DNA from: Pseudocercospora fijiensis CIRAD86
Taxonomy: Eukaryota > Ascomycota > Dothideomycetes > Mycosphaerellales > Mycosphaerellaceae
NCBI RefSeq assembly: GCF_000340215.1
Contig: NW_006921535.1
Coordinates: forward strand, 996,483-1,060,482
DNA length: 64,000 nucleotides
Direction of reading: 5' to 3'
Of the stretch, positions 11,180-24,172 are shown one piece after another. The notes below the pieces were generated by a model. It ran no database searches. It was not told the origin of the DNA and was given only the letters and a program-made list of their open reading frames with translations. The position numbers were made by a program, and so were the translations under genes. The number at the start of each line of letters is the position of its first letter. Within the stretch, counting starts at the first letter, position 1.

Positions 11180-14100
11180 GTTGTTACTATCCGGTATATC
11201 TATATAGGTCTGCCTAGATACCGGCTATATACTTACTATTGCGGAAAAAGACTTCGTTTTAAGCTATTACCCGGACGTAGAGGTACGTAAGCTATACGAA
11301 CCGATCGAAATCGGCGGCATTGCCGGCGCGTATCGCTCTAGGGAATACGTCGTATTAGACATATTTGTTTTAGTAGCGAAGACGGACGGTATAGTCTCCC
11401 TAGTACGAATAACTCGTAAGGTTTACCTAGTTCCTAAACTAAAGGCAAAAATCCTAGTCGGTATAGATACGATTACTCTAGAGGGAATAAAGATCGATGT
11501 TTCCGTATAGACGGTTACTATAGCTAGTTAGGACAACGCCCGCTTTAAAGTAGCTATTAAGCGTAAGAAAGGGAAGTCGGTTTAGCGCCCCGTAAGGCTA
11601 GCGGAGGACGTAACATTAGCGCTACGTACGGTCGCCCTCGCGCTAGTTAAGTATAGCGGTAACCTCCCTAAGGGCCGGGATTTCATCCTTAACGCCGGTT
11701 TCTTAGTCTAGCTAACTAGTAATATATAGGGATTGTCGTTACAAGCTCCGCTATTAGTAACGGCGTATAATTAGGTCGTAGACGCTAATTTTTCTTATAT
11801 ATACATTCGTAACGATACGACGACTCTAGTAACGATTCGAGCTAGATAGCTACTCGGTTCGTTAAGTAATAGGACTATTGCTAGAGCCTACTATATCGAC
11901 GTAGCCGACTACGGACTAGCGGGATTAAGTCCTAACGCTTTTACGGCTACGCGGGATATACTAAATACATAGCGGGAACACTAGCACGCGTTAGACGTAA
12001 CGATCTACGGTAACGATAACTAGGTAGACTAAATCGCTATAGCGGTCGAGCGGTACCCGGAGCTTTTTACAGATCGCTAAACGGTAGTCGATATTCCTAA
12101 GCACGATTACATGCCTATCCTAACTGTGCTAAATTACCTAGATCTGTTACCGCCCCCTTATATAATTAATCTAAGTAAGAGGGATCGTAAAGTAGTAGAT
12201 AAGATATATAACGACCTATACCGCTAGAGGAAGATATAGCACATAACCGAGCCTACGCCCTTCGGCTTTCTAGTATTTGTCGTATAGAAGCGCGTTGCTA
12301 ACGGTAAAGGTAGTATAATTAATAAGCTGCGGGCAGTAGTCGATATACGCGCCTTAAATAAGGTAACGATCCCTAACAGCTATTAGATACCGCTCTAGGC
12401 GGATCTCTTTGCATAGTTAGTAGGGTGCTAGTATATTAGCACTATAGACCGCCTAACCTTCTTCTACTAATAGGGCGTAAAGCCGGAGGATCGTTACAAA
12501 TTAACGATTAATACTTATCGTAGCTAGGAATAGTATAAGGTCGCTATTATAGGATATTCGAATAGTATCTAATTCGTATAGCGGAAGCTAGATTAGATCC
12601 TTCGCGACTATCGTAGCTTTGCGCGGGCATATATCGACGATATCGTAGTATTTTCGCAGACGTTGCCTAAGTATCTCGATTATCTAGAAGCGGTTTTCTA
12701 GAGATTAGACGCCGTAAGGATTAGCATTAGTCCGAAGAAGACTTTCTTAGGCTTCCCCTCTACGACCCTTTTAGGTTAGTACGTTAGCGGCCTCGGTCTA
12801 GCTATAAGTAAGGAGAAAATCGCAGCGATTACCTTACTTTAGTTCCTAGAAAACGTATAGAAGCTAGAGTATTATCTCGGTCTAACTAATTAGTTGCGGC
12901 AATACATCCTATACTACGCGTAGATAGTAGCGCCTCTATAGGCGGAGAAAACACGCTTATTAAAAGAGGCGCTAGTTACCGGTAATAGTCGTCGCCGGTA
13001 CGTTACTATTACGACGCTAGGTAAGAACGATTAGCACTGCGACGAGCTAGTAAAAGCGTTTCGCTTATTGTAATCGATGTTCTACGAGCCCTCCTTCCTA
13101 TACTATTTCGACTCTAACCGTCGCTTATACGCTAATATAGATTCCTCTAAAGAGTTTAGCTATAGCGCGGTGCTCTACTATGTCGATAGGGACCTAGACC
13201 CTATTCTATCTAAGGGAAAGGCGCAGTTGTTTCCTTACTATAAGGTTTAGCCTATTCTATTCTTAAGCCGAGGCCTAACTTAGGCGGAGATACGATATTA
13301 GCCGATAGAGCTCGAATACTCGGGAATCGTATAGATAGTAAAGAAAGTAGGCTATTTAATACATACTTTATCGAGGCCGACGACTATCTTTATAGACTAC
13401 TATACCGCGGTCGGTCTTACTAACTCGGTATCGATAACTACGACTACTAATATAGGTAAGTAGAACCTAAAATTAGTAAGGGTATCGATGTTCCTTTCCT
13501 AATATCGAGTTAATATAGTTTACTGTCTAGGGCGGATATACCTAGTTCTAGACGCCCTTAGTCGACTTCTAGGGGATACGGAGTCGCCTAAGTTAACGCC
13601 GGACGAGGAGAACTTAGACCCGCTCTCTTACTATACCGACGTTATACTCTCTTCGGCCGATCTAGAGGAAGTAGCCTACTTCTATACAATGTTAGTAGAG
13701 CTAGATCCGGATTTCCGACGTCGGTTAAACTAAGCGTATAATAACGACGAATATTAGTCTAGGGTTTTACGACTAGTTCGATAAGCGTAGGCGCGGAATG
13801 CTTTAGAGCGTCTCTATTCGGAGGGAGCTAATATACCTTTAGTAACGAAAACGCTAGTTCGGTATAAGGATAGCAAAAATCCGGACCTATTCGTAGGTAA
13901 TAAGTTTAATAGTCCGCTAGGTATTCGATTCTTCGAGAGGGACGGCCTCTTATATTTCCGTAACTAATCTTTAGGGCGCGAGCGACTCTATATTTCTCGG
14001 GCCTTAATAGGCGAGATCTTCGAGTAGGCTTACGACGACTGTTACTACTAAGGCTTTTAGCGCGTCTTCGACCGCATTTAAGCTTCCTTTTTTATATATC

Positions 14101-15366
14101 GACTCGCTCGCTACCTTCGCCTCTATTTAGATTATTATTACTAGTATCTCCTTTTACGTACCCCCCGATACGCTCCTTACGGCGAACTTTATCCGATCTA
14201 GAATACGGAGGGCCTATACTATACTATAACGATAGATCTCGTAACCGCCTTACTAGTTACGACCGATAGTTTTAATATACTATATACGATTACTTGCAAG
14301 ACGTCTAAGCGGGTAGTAGTCGTCCTAGGTAAAGAGGACTAGAAGGCCTACGACTAGGGCATCGCTCTAATCGATAGGCTTTACTTAATAGATATAAGTT
14401 TACTAGTAGTACTTATCGCTAATTGTAATCCTCGCTAGCTAAGCGACTTCTTTAAGAGCGTTTTCTCGCGCCTACGTACGAAGCTAGCTACGTCTACGGC
14501 CTACTACCCTTAAACCGATAGTTAATCCGAGCGAACTAACTAAACGGTCGAGACGGCGATTCGTTACTAGTTAGTAGATTATTCTAGCGAGGATTAGACG
14601 ACGTTTATCCTATAGCTATAGGCTACGCTTAATAACTCCCGTAATACGACTACCGGTTAGTCGCCGAACGAGGTTGCTACGGGCGTAAGGACGAATCTCG
14701 ACTCGCTCGATATACTATACGACTATCCGTATAATAGGGCGGTAGCGCGTAGCTATATCTAGAAGGAAGTCTAGAACGCGATTACTTAGGCGAACGTAAA
14801 AATAAAAGAACGGTATAATAGTAAGTATAAGCCCCTATTCCTTAAGCTAGGTAACCGTATTATACTTCGCCTATACCGTAGTTACGAAGTGCTAGGTTAG
14901 TCGTACAAGTTTAGCTACCGTTTTAAAGGGCCTTTTATAGTTCTTAAGAAAGTCGGACGACTAGCCTACTATCTCGAGTTGCCGCTATTAATACGTATCT
15001 ATCTAGTAATATCGGTTTCGTAGTTAGAAAAAGCTCCTAAAGACCTAGATCCTTTTAAAAGAACTATTAATTACGAGCCCCTACTCGTCGTAGCTAAGGA
15101 CAGTCTAGGTTCTAGCGACGAGGGCGATTCTTACGAAATCGAGCGCTTTCTCGGGCGACGGACCGTCGTCCGAAGAGGCTAGCCTGTTCTCTAATACCTA
15201 GTAAAGTAGAAAGGGTATAGGAGCGCCTATAATATATAGTATAATATCGACGACTTAATAGGCGCGGACGATCTACGCAAAATCTACGATAACGTATACC
15301 CTCTAGAGGAGATACCGCTATCCTATACCCTCCGTAGGGTAGTAAAGCGGACGAGAGCTCGCTAGC
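11180..15366 (+). pseudogene. pol remnant of gypsy element 1: PR-RT-RH-IN-chromodomain
   Basis: Domains in order by direct reading through stops. Aspartic protease from about 11210 (LDTGY, later AKILVGIDTITLEGIKIDV). Reverse transcriptase about 12280-12850 (INKLRAVVDIRALNKVTIPN, the active site YIDDIVVFS at about 12629-12655, then SPKKTFLGFPSTTLLG). RNase H from about 13080. Integrase about 13900-14800 (TKLATSTAYYP followed by TDSQSERTN). A C-terminal chromodomain lies at about 15190-15260 (YLVK-stop-KGY with the stop at an expected Trp, then YNIDDLIGA). The order RT-RNase H-integrase plus the terminal chromodomain places it in the chromovirus branch of Ty3/gypsy. It is inactivated by dozens of TAG/TAA codons. 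Confidence 0.9.
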
Positions 15367-15592
15367 CTTTTTTAGAGGTTGCTAGCTCCGCCGATAAAGG
15401 CGAGGCCGGGCAATCCCTCGCGGTTCGTCGCAAATCGATACGACTCTACGGCGCGACTCCTCCTTTAGAGTCGTAATCCGCCTAGGCGTACTCTTATATC
15501 GTTATCGTAACTACGTTACTTAGGTAACCGTTATACGTAGACGTAGGCTATTCCTTATTTAGTATCGATCTTTCCGGTATCCTACGATAAGA

Positions 15593-18500
15593 GAGCTTTC
15601 TATTAATTACCGACGACAAATAGAAACGGACCTCGAGCGCGAGAACCGCGTCCGCCGTAGGGATCGTAAAGTAGTAGCTTTTTAGCAAAAATTTCTATAG
15701 TACCGATCGCGATATAAGCGCCTAAACGTTATATTATTCGAGTCGGATTTACAACGCGCGTCTCGCCTATACTATAAGGCTAATACGTTCGACCTCCTCT
15801 AAGGAGCGATAGCTAAGGAATATCGTAGAAGCGAGGATCGAGACCCTTAGGACACCGCAATAGGGAATAGTAAGATTAACGCTCCTCGCGGGGAACCGCT
15901 ACTATTAGACGGTCTAGGATCGGCCGGATAGTCCTTATTTATTACCGGCTTAACGCCTACGCCTAAGCTAGAGAGTAAGGCAAGTAATAGGGATATAGTA
16001 TTAGATACTACGGTCGAGAATTATACGGCCGCGCCTAAGCTAGAGGATCTAACGGACAAGGCGGATATAGTATTAGACACTACGGTCGAGAGTCGTACGG
16101 CCGCGCCGGAGCTAGAGAATGTAACAAATAAGGAAGATGCGATATTAGACGAAACAATCGAGATTCCTACGATCGCGGCTAGGCCTAAGGATATAACGAG
16201 TAGAGAGGAGGCAGCCGTAGACCCTTTAATCGAGGTTCCTACGCTCGCGGATAAGCTTAAGAATATAACGAACGGAAAGGATATAGCGCCCGGCGCTATA
16301 GTCGAGATACGTACGGCTACGCCTAAGATAGAGAATATAGAGAACTCGATAGAGGATTCGGTAGGCAAAGGAGATATAATAGCGGATTAGATCGGCGAGT
16401 ATCGTAGAGAGATAGATAACGCCGCGCTCGATCTATAATAACCGCGGCTAGAGGAAAACGGTACTAACCTAACGTAGAGGCTAGAAGGCTTTATAATTCT
16501 CGCTACGGTAGAAGGCAATATCTAACAGATCTTTCGTAGAGCGCTATAGCTTATTTCTACCGACGGCAGCTTAAGCACTAGCGAGGTTTAGACGGTGTAA
16601 AGCTATACTACCGAGGATAGGCATATACGGCCTTTCCTAATATTTACCGAGGACAGATCCGATATAGAGCTATACTACGCATTAACGGACGCCGGCCGAT
16701 AACTATTACAACGATATACACCGTTATTCCTAGGTCGTAGTCGTATTAACGAGACGCTAATAGCAAGCTTAGCACTATTACCCCTAGCGGATAAGGCAGA
16801 CGAGTCCGATTAGGAATCGCTCGATATAATAGCTCGGCCGCAATCGTAGGGAACGCCGGGTAGTGATTTTAGTATAGCGTAGCGTTAGACTATCGCTAAC
16901 CTATCGATAGTGCTTCCGAATCTAGACTATCCGCTCTCCGATATTAGACGGTTTTTATTTCTAAAATATTGCGTACCGGCGGTTATCGCGGCGGTTAATT
17001 TAGACTACGTTTTCGATAGGAAGTCGTTTATATAGGCGGTTATAGCGCTTACTACGAAGAAGAAGTAGTTAACGGAATTAGCGAAGGTATTACTAGGCGA
17101 GGGCCGATAGATAGGTCGAGCACTCTATAAGGCTATAGCCGACTATTTTATTAATAACGGCGACCCTCCGCCGTACTATTTAGGTAAATAGGAGTTTGTT
17201 TAGAAGGGTAAAGCGTTAGAGGTTAGGATTCCGGAGGCCGAGAAGCTATAGGACGCTATACCTAGCTTCTTTGCCCTCTACCGTAACGCCGCGGCCTACG
17301 CGTCTAGTAGCCCGGTTAATAGTGCGGAAAGCGGCCCGACTAATCCCGTTAGCGCGCAGCCTCTTTATACGCCTTCGGCTTTAGAATCGGCACTACCCTT
17401 AATAATACCTACAAACCGACTAGCTTCGCTAAGATTACTATTTTTACTAGCGCATACCCTTCCTAATTTACCGCTATTATAGGTACTAGCCTCCCTAACG
17501 CAGGCGCCGAGTAACGGCTCGCTATAGGCGCCCGCACTAGCTCCCCCTAAGCTGCTTACTACTCCGATCGAGTCGGTATATAAAGAATACCTAGACCCTT
17601 CCCCTAAAGAACTTAAGTTCGAGCGACGGCGGCTCCGAGGGTAGCGCGCGCGATAGACTTTAATTAGTAAGCGTCTTCTTCGTACTAACGAGACACCCGA
17701 ATAAGCGGCAATCCGGTAGTACGTAGAATACAAGGACTATAATAAGAAAGTCGATATACTAATCGCCGCTAATCCTATAGAGCGTAACAAGGCTAAAGAT
17801 ATATGCTTTATCTAGGCCGCGAAACTCGTATATAACGTATACGCCGAGGACGTAGACAGTCGACTATCTAACCTCTTTCGCCTACGCCTATATAAGCGAC
17901 TTGTCGAATACTATCTAGTAAGGCTTTAGCATTACCTATACTATCTATACCTTACCGCGGGCGATCGGCGCTTCTAGATTCTACGCGAATTGTATTAGTA
18001 TATAGGCAAGCTAGTTACCGATTTTAAAAACCTACTCTTTGCGCGGCTATACTCCTTCTAAATCCTAAACGACGATTACGCCCGTAAATACTCTATCTTT
18101 AGGACCGACCTCTACTCGGACGGCTACGATATATAGTAGGAGATTTACGCGATACGCTTTAGCGAGTACGTAGCGCTTATAACTACGAGCGAATTAAAGG
18201 AGCTTCCTAACCTAGCTAACCTCGATACGAATTTTCTGCTAACTATTACTTTCTACTACGCGAAGTTATAGTACCGACTCCTAGCAAATATTACCCGCTT
18301 ACGCGAGAACTTCCTTAGCTTAAGCACCTATACCGGCGACCTACGATTCTAGCTAGCACCGTCTCTAATCCGTAATAGAGCCGTCGGTCTTATAGTACGC
18401 GCTATCTTATACTTCCTATAGACGGTCGACCTCGTATAAGAGTAGTTCTACCGCTTCGTCTCGAAAGAATATTAGGACAGTATTATAGTAGGTAGTTACC

Positions 18501-19956
18501 TAGTCCTATATAAGCGTAGCGAGAACGGTAAGGATATATCCTACCGCGACTACGGTAAGGAATACTAGAAGACAGGCAAGCGACCTATTAGCGAATACGT
18601 CGGAGCGACGAAGTATTATAAGATCGACCTAACTACCTACGGCGAAGTCTAATTCTTATAGATAGTAGCTACCGGACGACTCTCGATAGTACGCCTGCCT
18701 CTACTAGACTCCTAGCTTAAGGACTACACCGTTTAGCTACTACTAATCGGTATAGAGCTTAGTACCTAGTCGGCTATATAGCTCTATAAGTAGTACGAGT
18801 CCTCCCTTAACTCTAGTAGCCTGCCCTACCTATACCGTCGCAAACTAGGTCGCCTAGCTATTACCTAGGACGTCGTCGCTTATACCTAGCGGTATATTAC
18901 AGTCCGTAACGCCTATACCCTTCGCGGCGAGGGCTATATATCCGCCCTCTATACTAATAAGGCGCTTGCGGATACGAAGGCTACTAATACGTCGCGTATA
19001 GAATAGTACGCTTAGCTTATAGGTAGCGGTCGCTACTAGAACGGTACCTATACCGCTAATAAGGGCAAAGGCATGCCTCTGCTACTTCTTAACCGTTAAT
19101 GCCTAGTAGACTTTAGCCTAGTCTACTAGCTAACTTAGATCGATCCGGTATACGCCTTATCTACCTTTATCGCCTATATTTAGACGCTTAAGGACGGCGC
19201 TATCCCTAATAGATTAGAGCCTACGCTAACGCTATAGTTCTACGATTTGCCGAAGAAGGCCTCTACTAATCCGGTCTTCGATCCTTTAGGCGTCTAGAAG
19301 CGTATTATATAGAGTAATACTATTTTTAAGTATAATAAGATAGTAACGAATAAGAATTACTAGTAGTATAATATCGACTATACTTAGGATCCTATAGGTA
19401 TATTCCTAGTGCCGTTAGCCGACTACTCGCTAGACGAGACCGACCTTACTAACGCGCACCTTTTTAGTAAAATTATTCCTCCGGAGCTCGCGACTCGGGC
19501 TAAGCTACAACCTTAGGCCGTTGCCCCGCTAACTAAGGCGATCTAGCTAAATTCCTCGCGCGTATTACTATCGACTAAGTTAAATACTCGCTAGAAGCTA
19601 ACCGCTAGCCCGTTCTTAGCGCCTCGCCTACCGTCGAAGATGCTACTACCGTCTAACCTATTCTCTACGCCTACGAAGGCTCTAGCTACGGCTTAGCTAC
19701 TACCGCCTAATAATACAGTTACGTAGCTATAGTATAAGCCTCTATCGCTTCCGATACGCTTGCTACCTCTACCTGCCCTATAGGAAAACACTATAGGCGT
19801 ATACGGATAGTACTAATATAATGCGACGGCAATTAGTATACGTACGCTTAACTTATAAGCGCTCTACTATATGCGCTAGTCCGAGTTAGTAGCAACCGAG
19901 GTGCACTAGCTTTAGTAGATGCTAGCTAAGGTATAGATCCGCGAAGCAACTAAGCG
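15593..19956 (+). pseudogene. Long extra open frame (ORF3) after pol in gypsy element 1, unrecognised
   Basis: One forward frame (codons starting at positions equal to 2 mod 3) can be followed from about 15593 to where element 2 is inserted at 19957-19961. The interruptions I see are TAG/TAA codons of the RIP type; I checked the frame at 15593 and 17714 and it is unchanged. This implies a former protein of more than 1,400 residues, with a likely tail at 32212-32810. Visible parts: a basic N-terminus (RENRVRRRDRK), acidic repeats of about 24 residues at 15945-16380, a Pro/Ser/Ala-rich linker (about 17280-17560), then a long region rich in Tyr, Leu and Arg (17700-19100). I do not recognise any enzyme, membrane segment or envelope-like feature. 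It lies between pol and the 3' LTR in the same orientation, so it was probably part of the element. Confidence 0.6.
15945..16380 (+). repeat. Degenerate ~72-bp tandem repeats (24-residue units) inside ORF3
   Basis: About six head-to-tail units, each recognisable as a CCTAAGCTAGAG-like block, then GATATAGTATTAGA, ACTACGGTCGAGA and TACGGCCGCG. The first two or three units are close copies; the later ones are diverged and vary in length. The encoded units are acidic (PKLEDLT, then DIVLDTTVES, then RTAA). The uninterrupted reverse-strand frame at 16021-16368 is a by-product of this repeat. Confidence 0.8.
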
Positions 19957-19960
19957 CTAG

Positions 19961-20240
19961 TAAAGGACGGAAACTAATACTACTACTACTACCTATAGTA
20001 ATAGTATAGGCTACCGAGGGTAACATAACCTATAGCAATATAGGTAGCTATGTTTAGCATAATAGGATAACAAGACGGTTGCTTAGGCTAATAACTAGAG
20101 CCCTACAATATAGGCATTATAGAAGTGTAACATAAACAATATACTATACGAGGCTAGTACTCTATCTACAATATAGAAGGAGGCCTCTTATATAGGCTCA
20201 AAACTCAGCCTAGGTATATAGGGCCGGTTATTAGCTAATA
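19961..20240 (-). repeat. LTR of gypsy element 2 (left; 3' LTR in coding sense)
   Basis: 280 bp, near-identical to 31928-32207 in the same orientation. CTAG target duplication on its left. Confidence 0.92.
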
Positions 20241-20299
20241 TCCCTCCCTTTCTTCGTATCTAACTAGATACGCTTTATATTGTGCGCTCAAAACAAACA

Positions 20300-23235
20300 G
20301 TTATATAGTAACCTTAGGCATCTTAGCTAAGGCTATCTTTTAGAGACTCCGTAATAATACCCCCGGGGTAGTATTGTTCCTAGACTCTATTAATATACAA
20401 AAACAACTTCCTAAGCATCCAATCTACTACGCTAACTTACTACTGCTTCAATGTACCGTAATCCTTACTAGCAATAACCTTATTAGCTAGTCGACTGTCC
20501 TAAGCTCCTCCGTAGGTATTAAAGCTATTAGTACTAAAGTACTCTACCTCGAAGTAAGCTTAATTAACGAGGAGATTAGTAGCCTTGTCCTATATAGCCT
20601 TCTCCTACTCGCGTAGATAATCCTTAAGCTCCTCCTTACTAAACTAAAGGATTTGTTTAACTTCGTTCTAAATAACGTAACTTAACTAAGGAATTCTACC
20701 GACTAGGGTATCGGAAATGTAACCGAGGCCTTCGACTAAGATAGCGGTAGGGAAGGCGAACGGTACGAAGGTATTAGAACCTAGAAGGGCGGTTAGATTG
20801 CGGTACGCCTTAGCAACCTTAGCGACGGTTAAGTTGTCGTAGCCCTTAATCTTATTGCCGTCGATAACGCGAGAGTAGCCTAGGTCGATTAATATACGGT
20901 CGCTCTCGGGCTTTAGATCGCTATACGGGAGGTATAGTATCTAAATAGAGACTTCGCATTCCTTTAGAGGGTTAAGGATCTACTAAGCTACCTCGCCTTC
21001 GTTAGGCTAACTATCGAATATATAGCCGAGGTCGTCGTTAGTAAGGTGCTTATTAGTAAGCTTGCTAATCTTGTTTAGTAGAACTAGGCTACGGGCATTA
21101 AGCTTCTTAACCTAGTTCTCGAAGACCTCTAGTTCGTATATGCCCTCGATAACAGTTAAACAGGCGGTCTTATCTTTAGATATAAGAGAAACCTTAATAC
21201 GCAGATAGCTAGCACCCTTACTAGCTACGAGCTTAACTATATCTTATCCGAGACGAGAAGTCTCCTTAGTAGGGCAGTTCTTATAACTACTATTACTTAC
21301 CTTAAAGTACTTAGTAGGCTTAGGGACGGAGATAAGCTCGTATACGTAATTAGGTCGAAGGGCAACGGCTAAGAGCTATAAGGCGGAATACTAACAGACG
21401 ATTTAGTTGCTTACTCTATAGGTTTAAAGGGCATTGTAGCCTTCCTACTTAGACTTAGGCAGTTTACGTATATACTAAAAGAACATACGAAACTCCTCCT
21501 ATATTAGGTCGACGATAAGAGAAAGATACGCTCTACGAGGCGACTATATCTAACCGAAGACTCGAGGGAAGATAGCATTACTAGTCTAACGAAAGCGGTC
21601 GAAGGAGATGCCTTATCCGAGAATGCTAGTAATTAACTTGTAGCGACGCTTAGTTAGCGTAAGATCGCGAGTAATAGTGCTAGTAGGGTTAAATACGTAG
21701 AGTCCTAGGGAGGTCGGGGCGGCAGTAGGACGTCTAGGAAACTAGTTAGCATAACTAGTCTTAAGGGCAGTAAAGGCATCCTAATTAGCAACCTCGCGAC
21801 TAATCTTTAATAGGCGACCGACGAGGACACTCGCCTTAGCACTAGTATAGAGACTATAGACCTTAGCAGCCTTCTTAATATAGTTAGTATATATAGTAAA
21901 CCGCTCTTTACCTAGCTTGCTAAGGTCGTCGAGCTATTAATAGATAGATAGCGCGGTAGGAGCTTTGCCTATATCGGCTTTAGGAACTATATCGATATTA
22001 GTAATAAGGTGCGCAATAGAGTCGCCCTTATAAGAACTATAGATATTCTTAGTTAATAGGATCGGCGAGAGGCCTCTATCTCTACGCTCGCTAAAGGAGC
22101 CTTCGGAGGAGATATCTTCTAGTAGTATATCTAGTATATTAATATCCGAGTTACTATAGTTAGTACTATAGTTAGTACTATAGTCGGTACTAGAAGGAGT
22201 GCTATACTTCTTAGTAGCCTTACGGAGGGCCTAGCGAGTATATAATGCCTTCTTGCGCGCTACTTCGGCCTTAGCGCGCTCGTCTTAAACTTCTTAAGGG
22301 ACCTTGCAGTTGCGGGTCGAGCGACGATCCTTAGCCTACATTTCTATAGCGAGCGCAAGACTAGCAGCCGTATCGGCCTCGGTTTCTAGGCGAAGAGCCT
22401 TACGTTTAAGGACATTAACGATAGGAGCCTCTTAACCCTTAATAATAAAGCCTACACTATTAATGCGATAGCTCTTCTCTTTTAGTAGATCCTTAGTTGT
22501 CTACGCGTTAAGATCGACCTAGACAATCGTATCGTAGTGCTTCTTCTAGTAGGCTATTATAAAGTCGTTAAGCGTAAAGGACAAGTTAAGTAGCTGCTTG
22601 CCTACCTTCTTGCTAGCGGTAGATACGCGATAGATTATAGTACGGGAAAGATACTCGGCGCCTTAACGACGGACCTTATACTTGTTAACGAACGAAGAGA
22701 CCTGCTTAGTACGCTCTTGTCTACCGTAGGCGAAGTTAACAAGGCTCTTAGGAAGACTGCTTAGTCCTCCCTAGTATTCGAAGGCCTAGTCGAGGGTCTT
22801 AAAGCGTAAGCGAATCTAGGTACCGGCTATCTCGAGGCTATAGACGATAGGAAAGGCTTGTTCGATATCTATATCGTTAAGAACCTCGCGCTTAAAGATA
22901 CGCTTACCGATAGACTAACGCAAGTTGTTTATACCGTACGCAACTAAGATAGTAGCCTTCTTAATATTCCTATTAATAACGCGTAGTAGGGTGCGAGCGT
23001 TCTAGATCTTCTCTTAAGGGTCTTTAAGGGCGGTAACGATCTAGAAGCAGTGCTCGAGGCTAGTTATAGCAGCTAAGGCGCTATCGGATAGGGCTTCGAT
23101 CGGAACTAGGGCGGCTAGGCTTAGGTTAATAGTGCTGCTACTAGCGCCTAGCGGATTCGGGGCGCCGGAAGACATAGTCGACCGAAGCGGAAGTAGGTTG
23201 TAAACGAGTTTGCAAGTATATTCGTTGCTTAACAA
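20300..23235 (-). pseudogene. Extra open frame after pol in gypsy element 2, unrecognised
   Basis: Minus-strand frame starting near ATG 23235 (or the in-frame ATG at 23175, MSSGAPNPLGASSS) and readable through RIP-type TAG/TAA codons to about 20300, roughly 900 codons. The first 64 residues are still uninterrupted, ending SLEHCF. Further stretches readable without frame change include VINRNIKKATILVAYGINNL and VNFAYGRQERTKQVSSFVNK, followed by a Ser/Tyr/Asn-rich segment near 22150-22200. I see no zinc knuckle, protease, RT or integrase signature and no clear membrane helix. It follows the pol stop at 24173 by about 0.9 kb that holds two copies of a GC-core palindrome. Function unknown. Confidence 0.6.
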
Positions 23236-23260
23236 TAATAATTAAAGGGTTTAGATAGAA

Positions 23261-23274
23261 GGGGGGGGGGGGGG
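23261..23274. repeat. G14 homopolymer (C14 in the coding sense)
   Basis: Fourteen consecutive G on +, about 26 bp upstream of the extra-frame ATG (23235) of element 2. Length may be affected by sequencing error. Confidence 0.9.
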
Positions 23275-24172
23275 TAGTTAGGCGGTAGCGAGTTAGTTAA
23301 TAATCGAGTAGAAGAAGGAGCTTAGGAGGCTCGCTTTAAATATAGTACGAAGGTAACGTAGTCCGTATGTTCCGCGCTAGTAAAGCAAACGGATAACGGC
23401 TATATATAAAAGTGAAGCTACATACGAGACTTCTTTATTATTAGGGCAGGCTAAAGTTTAACAATCGATCTAGCTAATTGCTAGTAGCGACTACGCGCCT
23501 TTATTAACCTTTAGCTATCGTAGATTCTCGCGCACTCGAAATGTAACTAGTTAGTTCGAGTCCTTAGTAGAAATCTATAGTAGTAAAGCTAGCGGGACTA
23601 ATAACACCCCCGGGGTAGTATTAGCTTTTCTCTAGAGATGCTTAGTAACGAGGAGCAAGTCGCCTAGGCCTAGCGCAGCTAATTCGTTAGTACGTTAGCC
23701 TATAGCACTACCGTTATAGATGCAGCATTACCTTTTACATTAGTAAGCATGTAAAGGTAGTCTATACGTTTACCTTCTTCCTTCTTCCTCCTTCTAAACG
23801 CTAAGCTTAATAGCCTAAGGTCCCTATCCTTAGAGGCTATCGGCCTAGGTTGCTATATCTATCTAAGAGCTAGGAAGGGAGAGGGTTAGGTTCGGCTATT
23901 TTCCTAATACTACCCCCGGGGTATTATTAGGAAAACACGCCTCGTATAGTTCTATCTAAGGAAACAAGAGTAAAGGAATAAAGTTATAGCAACATCTCGA
24001 AGGTTAAAGAGCAAAACAATAGACAAAGTAAAAGCAAAAGAGGGCAACAACTATAAGCATTAATACCGTAGGAACAAGTAGTAAGAACTAAAGCTACGGG
24101 GCGGCACTATATTAACAGCGCGGAGAAGGCAAGGAAAACAACGTAGTAGAGGCAGGGAAAAAAAACAAGCAA

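Noticed and set aside
16021..16368. 115-residue reverse-strand frame with repetitive Ser/Ile/Val sequence
   Set aside because: Antisense of the degenerate 72-bp repeats in ORF3; openness follows from the repeat, not from coding.
17365..17733. 122-residue reverse-strand frame in element 1
   Set aside because: Antisense to ORF3, with no supporting features; RIP'd DNA gives occasional open stretches.
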